NCBI RefSeq assembly: GCF_020921035.1
Contig: NC_063150.1
Location: 22,057,826-22,121,825, forward strand
Reading direction: 5' to 3'
Origin: Rhodamnia argentea
Taxonomy: Eukaryota; Streptophyta; Magnoliopsida; Myrtales; Myrtaceae
Length of the DNA stretch: 64,000 nt
The notes beneath the pieces were generated by a model that saw only the letters and a list, made by a program, of their open reading frames with translations, was not told where the DNA came from and did no database searches. Both the position numbers and the translations under genes were made by a program. This document shows, piece by piece, positions 1-10,892 of this stretch. The stretch's first letter is position 1. Each line of letters opens with the position of its first letter.

Positions 1-7
1 TGCTCGG

Positions 8-548
8 ACTAATTTAATATTTTTTTACTAGTAAATCTGAGGAAAAAGGAGAGACTAAAGGGGAAAACAATTTTGAACAAGACTCAAGAGAAGACAAGGG
101 AAGGAACTCCTCTGTATGGTGGAAGGATCTCTCCATAAGTTCTCTTCATCTTCCCTCTCTTTAGGGAAGAAAAACATTTAAAGAGAACTTAAGGACTTCA
201 ACAGGTGAAGGTAAACACTTGATCTGTTTCAGCTAAAGACGGCAGTGCAGGCCGTTATAGTATCCTCCCGCGCCTGGAGTCACAATGGGAAAAGCTTTGG
301 TTTCCTATTAGGTGGACCCGTGCTTTACACAATGTCCAAATAACCGACTTGTTCATCTAGTACCACTGGTTACTTAGACACTGTGCGAAGAGTGTCGGTG
401 TTTCCTAATTGCAACCTCAATGGTCAGCAATTAAAGGGAAAACGTCGTCCAATAACATCGGTTCCTATCTCCGTTATCAATTCTTTGAGTAATTCAATAT
501 TATTTTACTAGTAAATCCAAGGAAAAAGGAGAGATTAAAGGGGCAAAC
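8..548. repeat. Direct repeats ~480 bp apart at the left of unit A
   Basis: About 58 bases near 10-67 recur near 490-548 (shared core 'ttttactagtaaat' followed by 'gaggaaaaaggagaga' or a close variant). In unit B the pair is longer, 23996-24141 and 24479-24624, with a period of 483. The intervening ~340 bp holds no coding sequence I can support. This could be the remains of a small terminal-repeat retroelement, but no clear TG..CA ends or primer-binding site were seen. Confidence 0.6.
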
Positions 549-921
549 GGTTCATAAAGGACCTTTTCAAGCAAAATCCAATTAATCCTATGGAAGAATT
601 TTCTCTTTCCAAATTGAAATAATCTTATTCCTAATTCGTCTTTTTGCCATGTTTGTTAAGAAAAAAATTGACTTGTTCTTTGCCATGTTTGAGATTAAAG
701 GGGCAAACGTCTTTTTGCCTAGTTTTAAACTTTGATTGATCTGAATATCGTTATATCGGGAAATAGGGCCTAAAAAACTTATAAGAACAATAAATGTTTT
801 CATTGTCATCTATAGATTTTTCGGTCATCTTACATTGTTTGCGCATTTCTTGATAAGGTTTATTTACTTATTGGTCCTTCCACAGTACCAATAGTATTCA
901 TGGAACCGTAATCTAATTGAT

Positions 922-1687
922 TAGGGGTGTGCATGGTCCAAGCCGGTCCATTCCCAGTTCGGTCCCAGTGGGACCGCAAACATCGACTGTTTAAAGAAAT
1001 TTAACTCTTAGATCTATACTAATAACTTCAAATCTCAACCATCCAACCTAATAAAATATATATATGAGTATTTATAATCCTAAAATAATGAAATGGACTA
1101 AATTAGGAAGAAAAATATTTAAAACAACAAAAACAGGATTATGCTTCTGCATCGTTCTCCTCGAGTTGAAAAGAATCAAGTTCAAAGTTGGATTATACTT
1201 ATATTTCACTGAATCCAAGTGCAAACAAAACAATGGGTTTGCATAATATAGTTAAGACAAAACACAGATTGAGTCAAGACAAAACATGATTAGAGATCGC
1301 ATATCGACAAAAGGTGAGAGGAGCAACAAAGCGGACAAGCGAGAAGCGGCATTGTGAAAGGAGCGAGCAGGGAGGCGAAGGCGAGAGGAGCGAGCGTCGA
1401 GCAAAGCTGCATTGGAAACACGAGAGGAGAGAAGTGAGTGTCGAGCCAAAGATAGAAAATTTAGGTTATCTAATTCTTCAAAATTTTCTAATTTTGTTTC
1501 TAATTGTATATATTATATATATTCTAAGCGGTTCGATCCGAGTGGTCTGATCTGGTCCCATCCACCATGGAAGCGGGACCGGACCACCCAATCACCGATC
1601 CCATTTATTAAGATTGAGGACCGGACCGCCCCCTCAAAGACCGGACCAACTCGATCGATCGGGTCCGGTTCGGTCTGCTCATTCCTA
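922..1687. mobile_element. Non-autonomous hAT-like element, unit A copy
   Basis: The ends are inverted: left TAGGGGTGTGCA, and the right end reverse-complemented reads TAGGAATGAGCA. The flanks are TAATTGAT (914-921) and TCATTGAT (1688-1695), an 8-bp target duplication with one mismatch, as expected for hAT. The subterminal DNA is rich in 'ggtccggt/accggacc' motifs. No transposase is encoded. The orthologous copy in unit B (24983-25791) has the same ends, so insertion predates the segmental duplication. Confidence 0.8.
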
Positions 1688-2179
1688 TCATTGATGTTTT
1701 ATATGATTGGTCAGCCATTTCTTAAGTTGAGAATTACAAGATATCGAAAAGAGAAATATTGATTTTGGTATCTATTTCGATAGACTAATAAGTGATGCAT
1801 GAACCTATTTATAGGTTCTATGGGATGACTATTATGGTAATAATAGCAACCGTAATCAATCAGAGACATGCATAATCCCGATAGATGTGGAGAATCAAAT
1901 AAATATCATAATATCACTAATATCTTATTTGGCAAGTAGCTTTTTTATTTTTTATTTATCTTTGTCTGGACTGTGGCAAGTGGCTTAATTGCATACCCAA
2001 GTTATGAATCCCATTTAATGCTTTGTTCTTGCGCTTTCATTTTCTTCAAATTTTGATTCCTTTCCCGTTTGAGTTCGGCAGTCTTGAGTAGCAATATAAG
2101 ATTACTACCTGGCATAGAAAATCTTGTGCATACAAATAGACAGTACCCGAGAGAAAGAGCTCACAGAAAAACAAGCAAG
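1688..2179. promoter_or_regulatory. Upstream region of secreted-peptide gene A, putative TATA at 2095-2100
   Basis: No gene is seen between the hAT element and the peptide gene. A TATAAG at 2095-2100 lies 85 bases before the ATG; unit B has TATAAAA at 26552-26558 at the same distance, which supports a core promoter and a short 5' leader. Nothing else was recognised here. Confidence 0.4.
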
Positions 2180-2419
2180 ATGGAGAAACTCAGCGGAAAG
2201 TGGGTGCACATGATCTTCATGTTTGTTCTAGCTTTAGGCTTGACTTGTCGTCCAGTGCCCGGGGCAAGAACGCTTGTTGCTGCGAACCAAGTGAGAGATG
2301 AAGGGACAACTTTCCATCATCGCATGTTGGGGGAGGAACATCGTTGTTGGGGCAGGAAAATATGCGATCCCCATCAAATTTCAAGCGTCGAGCCCACCGT
2401 TATTGAGAATCCCCAGTGA
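2180..2419 (+). CDS. Small secreted cysteine-containing peptide precursor, copy A
   Basis: A 79-residue ORF. Residues 1-30 look like a signal peptide: a charged start, then a hydrophobic core (MIFMFVLALGL) and a small-residue cleavage zone (PGA). The mature part of about 50 residues is hydrophilic, with two cysteines in a CWGRKIC loop followed by DP and an acidic/Gln tail. The start at 2180 is preferred over the longer frame from 2069 because only this ATG is conserved in the unit B copy. A polyadenylation-type AATAAA lies at 2460-2465. The copies differ at 8 of 79 residues, mostly in the signal peptide. I do not recognise a named signalling-peptide family. The role is inferred only: an apoplastic peptide, either signalling or defence. 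No intron is evident. Confidence 0.55.
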   Translation: MEKLSGKWVHMIFMFVLALGLTCRPVPGARTLVAANQVRDEGTTFHHRMLGEEHRCWGRKICDPHQISSVEPTVIENPQ

Positions 2420-2465
2420 ATAGCTTGTGTCTTTGTTAATGATGTATGCAGAAAGCATAAATAAA

Positions 2466-4419
2466 TTCTACAGTGTTTGATGGTGCTTTTTCTTTTTCTC
2501 CTTTGGCGAATGTAGTTCTACCCCTTTTGAGACGGAGGATATCCGATTGGCTATCGCGATAATTGGTGATTAATTTTTCCTGACAGCCGACCTTTGTATG
2601 TCGATATGTGTTTGCCCATTGATTAGACGAGAAGAAGCTTTCCGATCTCGCCCCGCCGAGAAAATATTGTATATGCCGGCCCCTCCACGATCGAGCATGG
2701 CTCTATGACCATTGCTCTCTTTCTCTCTCCAATTATACGGCACTCTCTCTCGTCTCTTTTGTGCGTCTTTAAGACAAAGAATGAAGCCACTCTCTCTCTC
2801 TCTCTCTCTCTTTTTTTTTGTAAGTTACTTTCCCTCTCTCGCTCCCAAGAGCCTCACCGGTCGCATCTCGAGCTGCCTCCATCACAAGGAGTAGTAGAAC
2901 TAAATTGAAACCTGAATTGAACCAAACCGGAAGTTCGTGCATTTTCGGGGTGCATTTATTTTGCGAAAAATGAGTGATTTGAAAAATATTTTCCAAAAAG
3001 TAATCACTTATATCTCTTACAAAAATAAACAAATAGAAAATTTTATCATTGTTTGCAAAAATAGTCGGGCACATAATGTTATCGATGGCGAAAATATTTT
3101 CGAAATGCGAAACAAACGCATCCTCGGTTCAATTCGATTTTCAGTTCAGTTAATAATCAAAGAATTTGGATAATTTAACATATTAGTTTAGTTCGGATAA
3201 CGGATTTTAATTTGTCTCTCTCTTCCTTTCGCACATGCTCACTCTCCTCTCTCACTGTTCACTTCTCATCGAAGGCGTGGACGGCTCCCCTTCTTCTTCT
3301 CTCTCCCTCTTTTATCTTTGTGCTCTTTCTCACCGGATGAGAGCAGTGGACGGCTTCTCTCTTCCCTTTTTCGTCTCTGCGTCTCTCTCATCTTCTACCC
3401 AATCCTTTCTGTTTTGGTCGCATCTCGCGACTGAACAAAACTCCACACTTTCAATCCATGGATATTCTATTGAATGGTGGAAGAAGATATCAACTTCAGC
3501 CATGGATGAGTTCCGACCAAATCCAGTCCCTTGGCGGTAGATGTGGAAGTGAGGCACCAGACGAAGGAGACGGCCAAGCTGGAGAGATGCGACGCCGGCA
3601 AATCTTGTGGCAATGGCAGAACGAAGCATGGAGGTTGGGCTCCTGGTGTCCGACAAAGGAAAGGCTTGCTTTCATCTTAACCGTCATTAACATTCTTTGG
3701 AGAAATCGAATCGAATCAACATACGCACAACAAAGCATTAGAGATCTCAAACAAAAGAAAATAAAGAAAAAAATAAAAATAAAAATCAGAAAATCAAATT
3801 GAAAACTGAAAACTAAACCAAACCAAATTGAGTTTTTTAATTCAACTTGGTTGGACACAAGTTTTGATTCGGTTCAAGCGGATAAAATTAAAATGAACCG
3901 AACCATCGACACCCTAGTTGTCGCCTAAAAGAGCCACTCCCTCTTTGTCACTCCCAAGAGCCCCCGCCGATGGCCTCCCAAGCTTAGATTCGATTGCCTC
4001 CACTACCTCACCTCCAGGAGCCACTCCCTCTCTTTCGCGCTACCAAGAGCCCTTGCCTATAGCCTACCAAGCTCAAATCTGCCGCCTCCGCCACGTCGTC
4101 TCTATCTCCGGGGTGAACTGAAAATGGGAATTTTTAGAAATTGATTTGAAATAAGAGTTGATTCTTTCATTGAAAAAGTATATCTTTCCTATTTTGGAAT
4201 GACTGGAGAAGGGTTTTTCGATAAATGAAGGAGGACAGAATGAGGAAAGGAGAGTGGGTGAGTTGCAATTTTTACAACTGTCTAAGAATTGTTTGAAGCG
4301 ATATGGTTCATGCCCTTAGAGGTGTTGGCTCTATCCGCCACTTGCGAGGGGCTAGCTAAAGTCAACTGTCGACGAAGAGTCTTTTTTTAACAAAAAAAAG
4401 GGCAATGTGCACCTTTGAC
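2466..4419. other. Intergenic flank of unit A, no supported gene
   Basis: The corresponding unit B stretch is 26923-29330. It contains CT-rich and 'aaccgaacc'-type repeat DNA and a (CT)n tract at 2791-2812. Short ORFs on both strands around 3235-3860 have partners in unit B, but their frames are not preserved as proteins, and none resembles a known protein. I see nothing functional. Confidence 0.6.
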
Positions 4420-4691
4420 TAGACATGGCCAAATGGAACCGTGGGCCGGAACCGGCCCTTTGACCCGCCCGAGAACCGGCCGGTTGACCGGGCCCATGGT
4501 TCCAACCTGGAACCGCCGATTCCAACCCTTTTTTTTTTTTAAAAGGAGGAGGCTTAGGGGAAAAGAGCAATTTGGGCCTAGAAACCCGCGGTTCCAAACC
4601 GGAACCGGAATCGGCCCGAACCGCCGGTTCCGAACCTGTAACCGAAACCGGCGGTTCCACCTTTTTTAGGAATCGGAACCGGCCACCTCTA
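4420..4691. mobile_element. Small hAT-like MITE, present only in unit A
   Basis: The ends are TAGACATGGCC and, reverse-complemented, TAGAGGTGGCC. Flanks CCTTTGAC (4412-4419) and CCTTTGAG (4692-4699) form an 8-bp duplication with one mismatch. Unit B has a single uninterrupted 'cacctttgagg' at the same place (about 29333), which is the empty site. The interior is full of 'ggaaccggccggttcc'-like palindromic motifs and encodes no transposase. Confidence 0.85.
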
Positions 4692-5690
4692 CCTTTGAGG
4701 TTTCCGTTGGTGAAAATGATCAATAGTTGAGGATCATCTTACTTATTCGTCTCATTGATTGAGACTCGATGCACGCTTATATGCTATGACATGTGCAATG
4801 AAACTTATACAATAAATATCATACACATTCAGCTTGCTTTAGCTGATCGAACAAAGAATCGGGCACTTTCATTTCTCAGAGTGTTCAATTCCTATTCCGG
4901 CCGATTCAATTGAAAAGTAGGCGACCAACTTGAGTTTCGTACATTGTATTTAATATAACGAAGCATGATGAAAAATATAAAGAAACTAATTATTTACCTA
5001 AAATATATTTACTGAAAACCACGAGTAACTAACCTTGAGAAAAGCACTAAAACCGAAATAATCTGATGAGCACTTAGGTTTGCATACTCTCTTGAGCAGC
5101 CCTATATTGGATATTTTGACATCAAAATAAATACATACTCTTCGTAAAATCCAACTGCAACATTAAATTAAAATAATTGCAATGTCGCGATACTTCTACG
5201 TTATGTGGTTGACAAAAAAAAACTTCTCAAATCATAATAATATATGTACACCGACATATTTGAAGCTACTTGGAGATTCATTAGTTATTTCATTTTATTT
5301 TCTTCTGTGTTGATATCATTAACATATGGTTTTGCTTTCACTATACAAATCACATGTGCCGCCCAAGTTGCGTGTGCCGTGGAATGCGTGAATGGAACCT
5401 TAACCGGTACACGTGGACGTGTGTAATCTGTGCATATCCATGAATAAATGATTTCAATTCCTTGTGTTATGATCTTCCGAAGAAAAAATAAATAAATGTG
5501 CGCTTATTTAAAAAAATTCAAACATATATTCTGAAAATGACCACTTGTGTCGCTTACAAATATTAATTAATAAAAAGTTTTGTCATTTAAAACATATTTA
5601 GCCATAGCTATACAAATGATTGTTAATTTTATTTTATTTTCAACTCATTTATTTTTGGTTAAATAACTGGAGTAAAATCACAAAATTGAA
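4692..5690. other. AT-rich ARP9 upstream flank, unit A, no gene
   Basis: This block is collinear with 29333-30345 in unit B and, in decayed form, with about 20740-21960 plus 22839 onward. The shared blocks include 'tcgtctcattgat', 'gggcactttcatttct' and 'aaataaatacat'. The 5244-5426 reading frame is not preserved as a protein in unit B. No gene is supported. Confidence 0.6.
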
Positions 5691-6590
5691 TCTAGAGAAA
5701 ATTCTAAATAAGGGTTTAAAATGCTCTCATTTTCTCAAACAAAAGCCTGAAGTTGACCTTATTTTAAATAAGGGCGTGAAGTGCCATTTTTATTGCAAAG
5801 AAAGGCTCGATTTTCTCGTTTTTATTTTCTTTTTCTTTTATTTTCTTTTCTTTTCTTTTCTTCCCATTTCTAATTTTTTTCCTTTGTTTCGTCTAGACCC
5901 TCGCCTTTTTACCTCTCCTGGGCAATGCTTGTTTATCTTCTCTTTCATATAGACAACTTAGAGGACTCTTGTAAAATTCTTGCAAGCGAAGGGAAAATTT
6001 TGATCATAGAAAAAGGGAAATTTCATCGTCTCTTCTAATTCCTTGGTTGACCCTTGGTGATGATCGCATCGTTGCTCTAGATCTATTCATCGCGAGGCTC
6101 ACAAAGGTCACACGACCGCAGCATTGCCATGGTTGGGGTTTGGCGACCTCCTGGGCTCGCCGCGACTACCTAGTGCGAGACTTGAGGCTCGTCGTCCTCA
6201 TCGCCAGAAGTGGTGACTACCGATTTCCTTCTAGCGTTCTCGACTAAATGTGGTCCCTCAAGATTGTAGAGTGCTTCCATAGAGAACTCGGCAACAAAAT
6301 TGTTGAAATTGCCTATCTTGGCCTCGCCTTGCCAAGAGGCAAGCCGCCCTTAACAGCCACAAGGGACGCCTCGCCGCGCCCGGCGAGGGCTAGGCAAGGG
6401 TCACCAACCTCAAACAAAGGAGAAAAAAGAGAGAGAAAGAATCAGAAAAAGAAATGATGAAAATGCTCTTGTGGGTCCTTCTTTCTTTGAAATAAACATA
6501 ATACTTTAGACCCATATTTAAAATGATGTCTATTTTAAATTTTTATTTAAGAAAATGAGACTTAAGCTCTTTTTTGAAATTTTTCTTTTG
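5690..6590. mobile_element. Long inverted-repeat element with GC-rich core, unit A copy
   Basis: The left arm (about 5695-5790, 'ctaaataagggtttaaaatg') pairs with the reverse complement of about 6480-6580 ('catatttaaaatgatg', 'tttaagaaaatgagactta'). The middle holds a strongly GC-rich core (about 6310-6415) with repeated 'cgcctcgcc/ggcgagggct' motifs, in sharp contrast to the AT-rich arms. The matching element in unit B is about 30345-31200. No transposase ORF and no clear target duplication were found, so the class is uncertain. Confidence 0.55.
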
Positions 6591-6619
6591 ATCAACGACC
6601 TCCGCTCTCCCTCCTCCGC

Positions 6620-6804
6620 TCTGGGTTGGGCTGGACCGACCCAAATAATCTTTTGTTTCTCTCTATGTTTAAGCCTCGTTCGTCAGTAATCAAAACGTCG
6701 TCGCTGGGGACATCATCTTCTGTTAGTTGTCAGTTCAGTTCTCTCAGTTGAGAGAGAGCGAGAGAGACTGACGAGAAAGCTCTTCGACCTCGCTTCGCTC
6801 CGCC
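6620..6804 (+). promoter_or_regulatory. ARP9 promoter and 5' leader, unit A copy
   Basis: The sequence is almost identical to 31230-31414 upstream of the functional gene. It contains 'ggttgggctggaccgaccc' (TGGGCT matches the plant site II element TGGGCY), and the transcribed leader probably lies in the GA-rich 6740-6800. Decayed copies of the same promoter block occur at about 13040-13145 and 23460-23540. No TATA box is obvious. Confidence 0.5.
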
Positions 6805-6813
6805 ATGGTGATC

Positions 6814-6848
6814 TCCCTCCCTCCCTCTCTCTCTCTCTCTCTCTCTTC
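6814..6848 (+). repeat. CT-rich microsatellite in intron 1 of ARP9 copy A
   Basis: A (CT)n/(CCCT)n tract lies immediately after the splice donor. Unit B has a shorter, differently composed tract at about 31425-31455, so the array differs in length between the copies. Confidence 0.7.
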
Positions 6849-6885
6849 GATGACTGCTCCAGTCGTTGAGCTTCTTCACTGAACC

Positions 6886-6995
6886 TCTCGCATTTCCTTT
6901 TTCCAGGATTATTTGAAGACGGCGATTCCTTCGCAGCTCATCTCGCATTTCCTTTTTCCAGGATTATTTGAAGACGGCGATTCCTTCGCAGCTCA
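6886..6995 (+). repeat. 55-bp tandem duplication across intron 1/exon 2 of ARP9 copy A
   Basis: The 55 bases ending in 'gcagctca' occur twice, head to tail (6886-6940 and 6941-6995), and only once in unit B. The duplicated stretch includes the polypyrimidine tract, the AG acceptor and the start of exon 2. Copy A therefore has two tandem acceptors. Use of the first would add a partly duplicated exon. Confidence 0.9.
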
Positions 6996-9900
6996 TCTCG
7001 GAGAGAGGCTCCAATCTCGTCGTCATCAACCCTGGTACTCCCACCCCTCTCTTCAGCCGAATCGAATAGTAAGCGCCTCGCTCGACCCTAGCTTGAACGT
7101 GCTCGTTCCTTGCTTTCCAGGTTCTGCGAACATCAGAGTGGGCCTCGCTCAGCAGGACGCGCCTTTCACCGCCCCTCATTGCATCGCCCGGTGCACCAGC
7201 CAGGTGCCCAAGCGAAACGTGCAAGATCAGGTCCGACCACGTTTCATGATTTTCTTTTTCACCGTTTGGTTTTTCGTGCGTGTCTGGTTTTGGCAATGCG
7301 GAATTGATGGTTTGTTGTTGCTTTGGAGTTTTTAGATGCTCAATTCTCAAGTTACGACGGCACAACACATGGAGCGAGAGAAGGCTTATGATATTGTGAG
7401 TTGACTTCTGTTGTTTGTTTTTAGTTGTGACGTGTGAAATGCCTCGAATGTTTTTGAATTTTTCTCAGAATTGACATGTGGATTAGTGTACCCCAGATAA
7501 CATCATTGTTGAAAATTCCGTTCTTGGATGAGGAGGTCACGAACAGCAGCTCTTTCCAGCGCAAGGTATGGAGATTCCGTTCTTGGTTGAGCTGCTCGAT
7601 CGCTTCTGCTTAATTTTCAAAATGATATGGCAGATTAAGTCCCAACTTAATCTTCAAAGATTCCGTTCCTGGTTGAACTTCACTGTTTTCATGGTTCAAT
7701 TATCTTTTTGTTCTCTCATTTGAGTTGGCTACTCGAAGGTTCAGTATTTTAAGGCAATTCTCTCAGCTTGTTCTCTGTTTTCTTCATGAGGTATTCAAGA
7801 TAATGAACTTTTTTGGTCTTTACGAGCACATTGTCCTCTCGTTGATGGTTAGTGAAGGACTTGAAAGATTTTTAATGCCTTTATCTTGACAACTTAAAAA
7901 TTTCTCCTCTTGTTCTGTGTAAATCTATACTGCATTGTCATCCAAGAGGAGACTACAGAGTCATTGCATCCTTGGATCTAGTATATTCCTGAATTTTAGT
8001 ACTGTCAGAGCTCAGTTCCTGCTCCCTGATAAATAAATAAAATTAAATCACCCGGCGCCGCCCAGAAAAAAGGGAAGTCTGCCCAAACTAGGATGTCTAT
8101 GTGTCTATGTAAGGACGTGTATATGATTGTCCTTTGCTGTCTTTTTTGTGTATTGTTTTGCATTCTTCAGTTTCTAATTTCTTCATGATATTTGTTATTG
8201 GAGTTCATTTGTGATTGTGTCAGGCAAAGTGAAAGAAAAACTGACTTACCTGTTATACAGATGGGACGTGTTGACGCTTATAATCCACAGAATGGTAGGA
8301 AAGATTCAGTCTTTTCTTGGACGGATGCGTATGAGAGGCAAAGTTCGACTCTGGTAGCAGGTCTATATAATAAATATTTTTTTCTATTCATTGGCTAATG
8401 GTTTTTCTGAGTTAATTGGCTTCACTATTGCTGAGACCTTTTACCTTTCTCTTCTTACTTATGTTATCTGCTTCTACTTATTGATATGTCAATGGAATCA
8501 GAAACTGTGCTGTCAGATCATGGACGGCTTTGTCTATGCAAAGAAAAATGGCAACATAGTACTTATATTCCCTTGTCTAAGATTTGATGTAGTATAGGCT
8601 TCTGTTGATTGAATTGTCATAACAATATAAGATTTTTAGCTTTTATCTGGGCTGGAGCATGTCTCCAATATACTAGATGCCTAGGATAACGAGACTCTAC
8701 CCCGAAAAAGTGATCGTCTCTATGTCATTTTGGAACTAAGTAGAGAAACTGTGAGGTAGATATAAACTAAAAATTCCATATGATTGTTTTGTCTCTAAGT
8801 TGGAGTATCGGGGGTGTTAAGTAACATACGTTGAGGAAGCTGTCGTCCAAAATGTAGATAGCTAGCAGGATGGTGCACTCTGTCAATGTTTGGAACTTCT
8901 GACCATCAACCTTCAATTGTGTCTGAAGCTAATTTTGATGCAAATGCCTGTTCTGATTATTTCTCTGGTGAGCATACTAAATAGTTCTGCCTCCTGTACA
9001 AAAGTGGCTGTAGCTGCTAATGTTTTTGAGTAGAAGCATCCAGCTTCAATGCTCCTAGCCTGTAGTCAGTCTACTAAAATTGTTCTGTCGGTTGTATCGG
9101 TGCCTTTGTTTGTCTAAGGATGTATGGAGTTGATAAGGTAATGGGTTGTCTTTCATTATTGTCTTGTTTATTCAAGGATATGTGGAGCTGGCTTTCAGCT
9201 AATAGCAAAGATCTTGGCATTTTGTAAATAGTGAAGCTTGCTAAATGACCTAAAGAGTGAAAAGTGGAAGCAATGTTCCTCCCCAACTATGTGTCACTTG
9301 CATTTATTGTTGCGAAGCTATATGCATTGTCAAGGTTGTTTTTCATACACGAGTTGCGTAATGCAGTATGATTATTTTTCATGCCGACATTGAATCTGCA
9401 GAAAGTCTTTAGTTTGTGCCTTTGTATATGACTTGCACCTCTGCTTTGCAGATAGCTTAGAGGATAAAGACTTGCCTAGTACTTCGTTGGCCCAACATGA
9501 GGGAGGGGATATGGACTTAGGTCAACGTAAATACAGACCGTTCATTTGTGGTGAGGAAGCGCTGGAAATATCACCCACAGAGCCTTACTGCTTCCGCTGT
9601 CCTATCCGAAGAGGTCATTTTAACATTTCGCAAGACTATCCTTTGCAGCAGGTGAGATACCCTAAATATTACTCATTGAAAGAAGTTGCTGTCTGATTAT
9701 TACTGAGTTCCACTCTCACTCCTTGGAGGTACACATTAAGTACATTGCTTAGTTAGATTTGTTAGTATCTGTAGCCTCACCAGGAATCAATTCTAACCAT
9801 CCAGCAAAACACCTGTAATATAAAGTATTGCATGCATTTGCTACGTGATACGATAGTTGTATGGATATGGTGACGTAGAAAAAGAATGATATGGTAAGAT

Positions 9901-10892
9901 CTTGCTCATCCCTATAATTTTTCTTCACAGGTGTATGAGGATTTGCACACTCTCTGGGACTGGATGTTGGTGGAGAAATTGCATATACCTCAATCTGAAA
10001 GGAATATGTATTCTGCCGTTCTTGTAGTGCCAGAGACATTTGACAATCGCGGTACTTATTTGTTTTGCTTTCATTATGTTCAGTTGCTTATATCCACGAA
10101 GATTTTACTATTGGTTTTTCCGCTTATGCATTTCATATGATCTCTGTATTGTAAGTGGATGCATGAATATATGGTCGAGTATAAATAGAGAATTGGTATT
10201 TTGGTTTCTTCCCATGCTCTTTCTTCATTTTTTCTTGTGGTTCATTGGCTGATTTAACTTCGGTTCATCATTTTTTTTTTCCCTATGATTGACAAGTAGT
10301 ATACCATTGCTGTAGCTGAAGATAACTCCAAAAAAGGACCTTTAAGATCTTCAATTAATGTAATGACAAACTTAAATTTGCTGAGATTAATGCTTTTTTG
10401 CGGATTTTGTTGCATCTTGTTGACAATCGTTTGCCTCTTCTTAAGCTCTAATGCATGGAGCAGTAGTAAATTATAATGGTCCTTTTTGCTTCAGGAGTTT
10501 ATACCAGGCGCAGTCTATGTGTGTCTGAAATAGAACTTTGGATATAAGGTTGAGTTGTATGTTTGATCTTATATCAACTTCTTCCCACCTTTTTTTTCAA
10601 GCACGATGGCTGTGTGTCAGATTCATATTGCAATATAGCATTTCTCTGAGAAAGCATAATATAGACTATCTGTCGAAGAGTTTTGGAGGATTGCCACCCC
10701 TGTTAAAATGATTCTCAATAAAAAGACCTCTTCAAAAGTCAATGGATAAGTTGTGAAGTAAATGCCTTATTTGCCTCTCCTATAAGCTAGTAACATATCC
10801 CTTTCTTTAATAATACTGCTGCAGGAATTGAATGGAATCCTTCAATCTCTTCTTCTCCTTGCTTTTGCTAACATGCATTCTTATCCCCAAGA

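Larger units (their letters stand above)
6805..10051 (+). pseudogene. Truncated actin-related protein 9 copy (exons 1-8 only)
   Basis: The exons match the intact gene one for one: 6805-6807 (ATG only), 6962-7034, 7121-7230, 7336-7395, 7497-7565, 8261-8360, 9452-9651 and 9931-10051. All junctions keep GT..AG, and joining them leaves an open frame of 245 codons covering the N-terminal part of ARP9. Exons 9-20 are missing: collinearity with the intact gene stops at 10886 within intron 8. If exon 8 were read through, translation would end at 10138-10140. Exon 7 differs from the intact copy almost only by replacement changes (for example Arg to Cys in the conserved RRPIRRGH region), as expected for a gene without constraint. 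A truncated actin fold lacking subdomains 3/4 should not bind nucleotide normally. It may still be transcribed. Confidence 0.9.
1..10886 (+). repeat. Unit A of an ~11 kb segmental duplication (with 24074-35458)
   Basis: The whole stretch aligns in order and orientation with 24074-35458. Landmarks are the hAT element (922-1687), the secreted-peptide gene (2180-2419), the flank at 2620-6800 and ARP9 exons 1-8. Collinearity ends sharply after 'cattcttatcc' at 10886; unit B continues into ARP9 intron 8, whereas unit A continues into antisense dioxygenase sequence. The left border lies outside the window. By eye, agreement is lowest at the far left, intermediate around the peptide gene, and highest (only scattered differences) across ARP9. 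Confidence 0.93.

Noticed and set aside
3235..3860. Overlapping ORFs on both strands, with partners at 28131-28655
   Set aside because: They appear in both units only because the DNA is duplicated. Protein frames are not preserved and no family is recognised.
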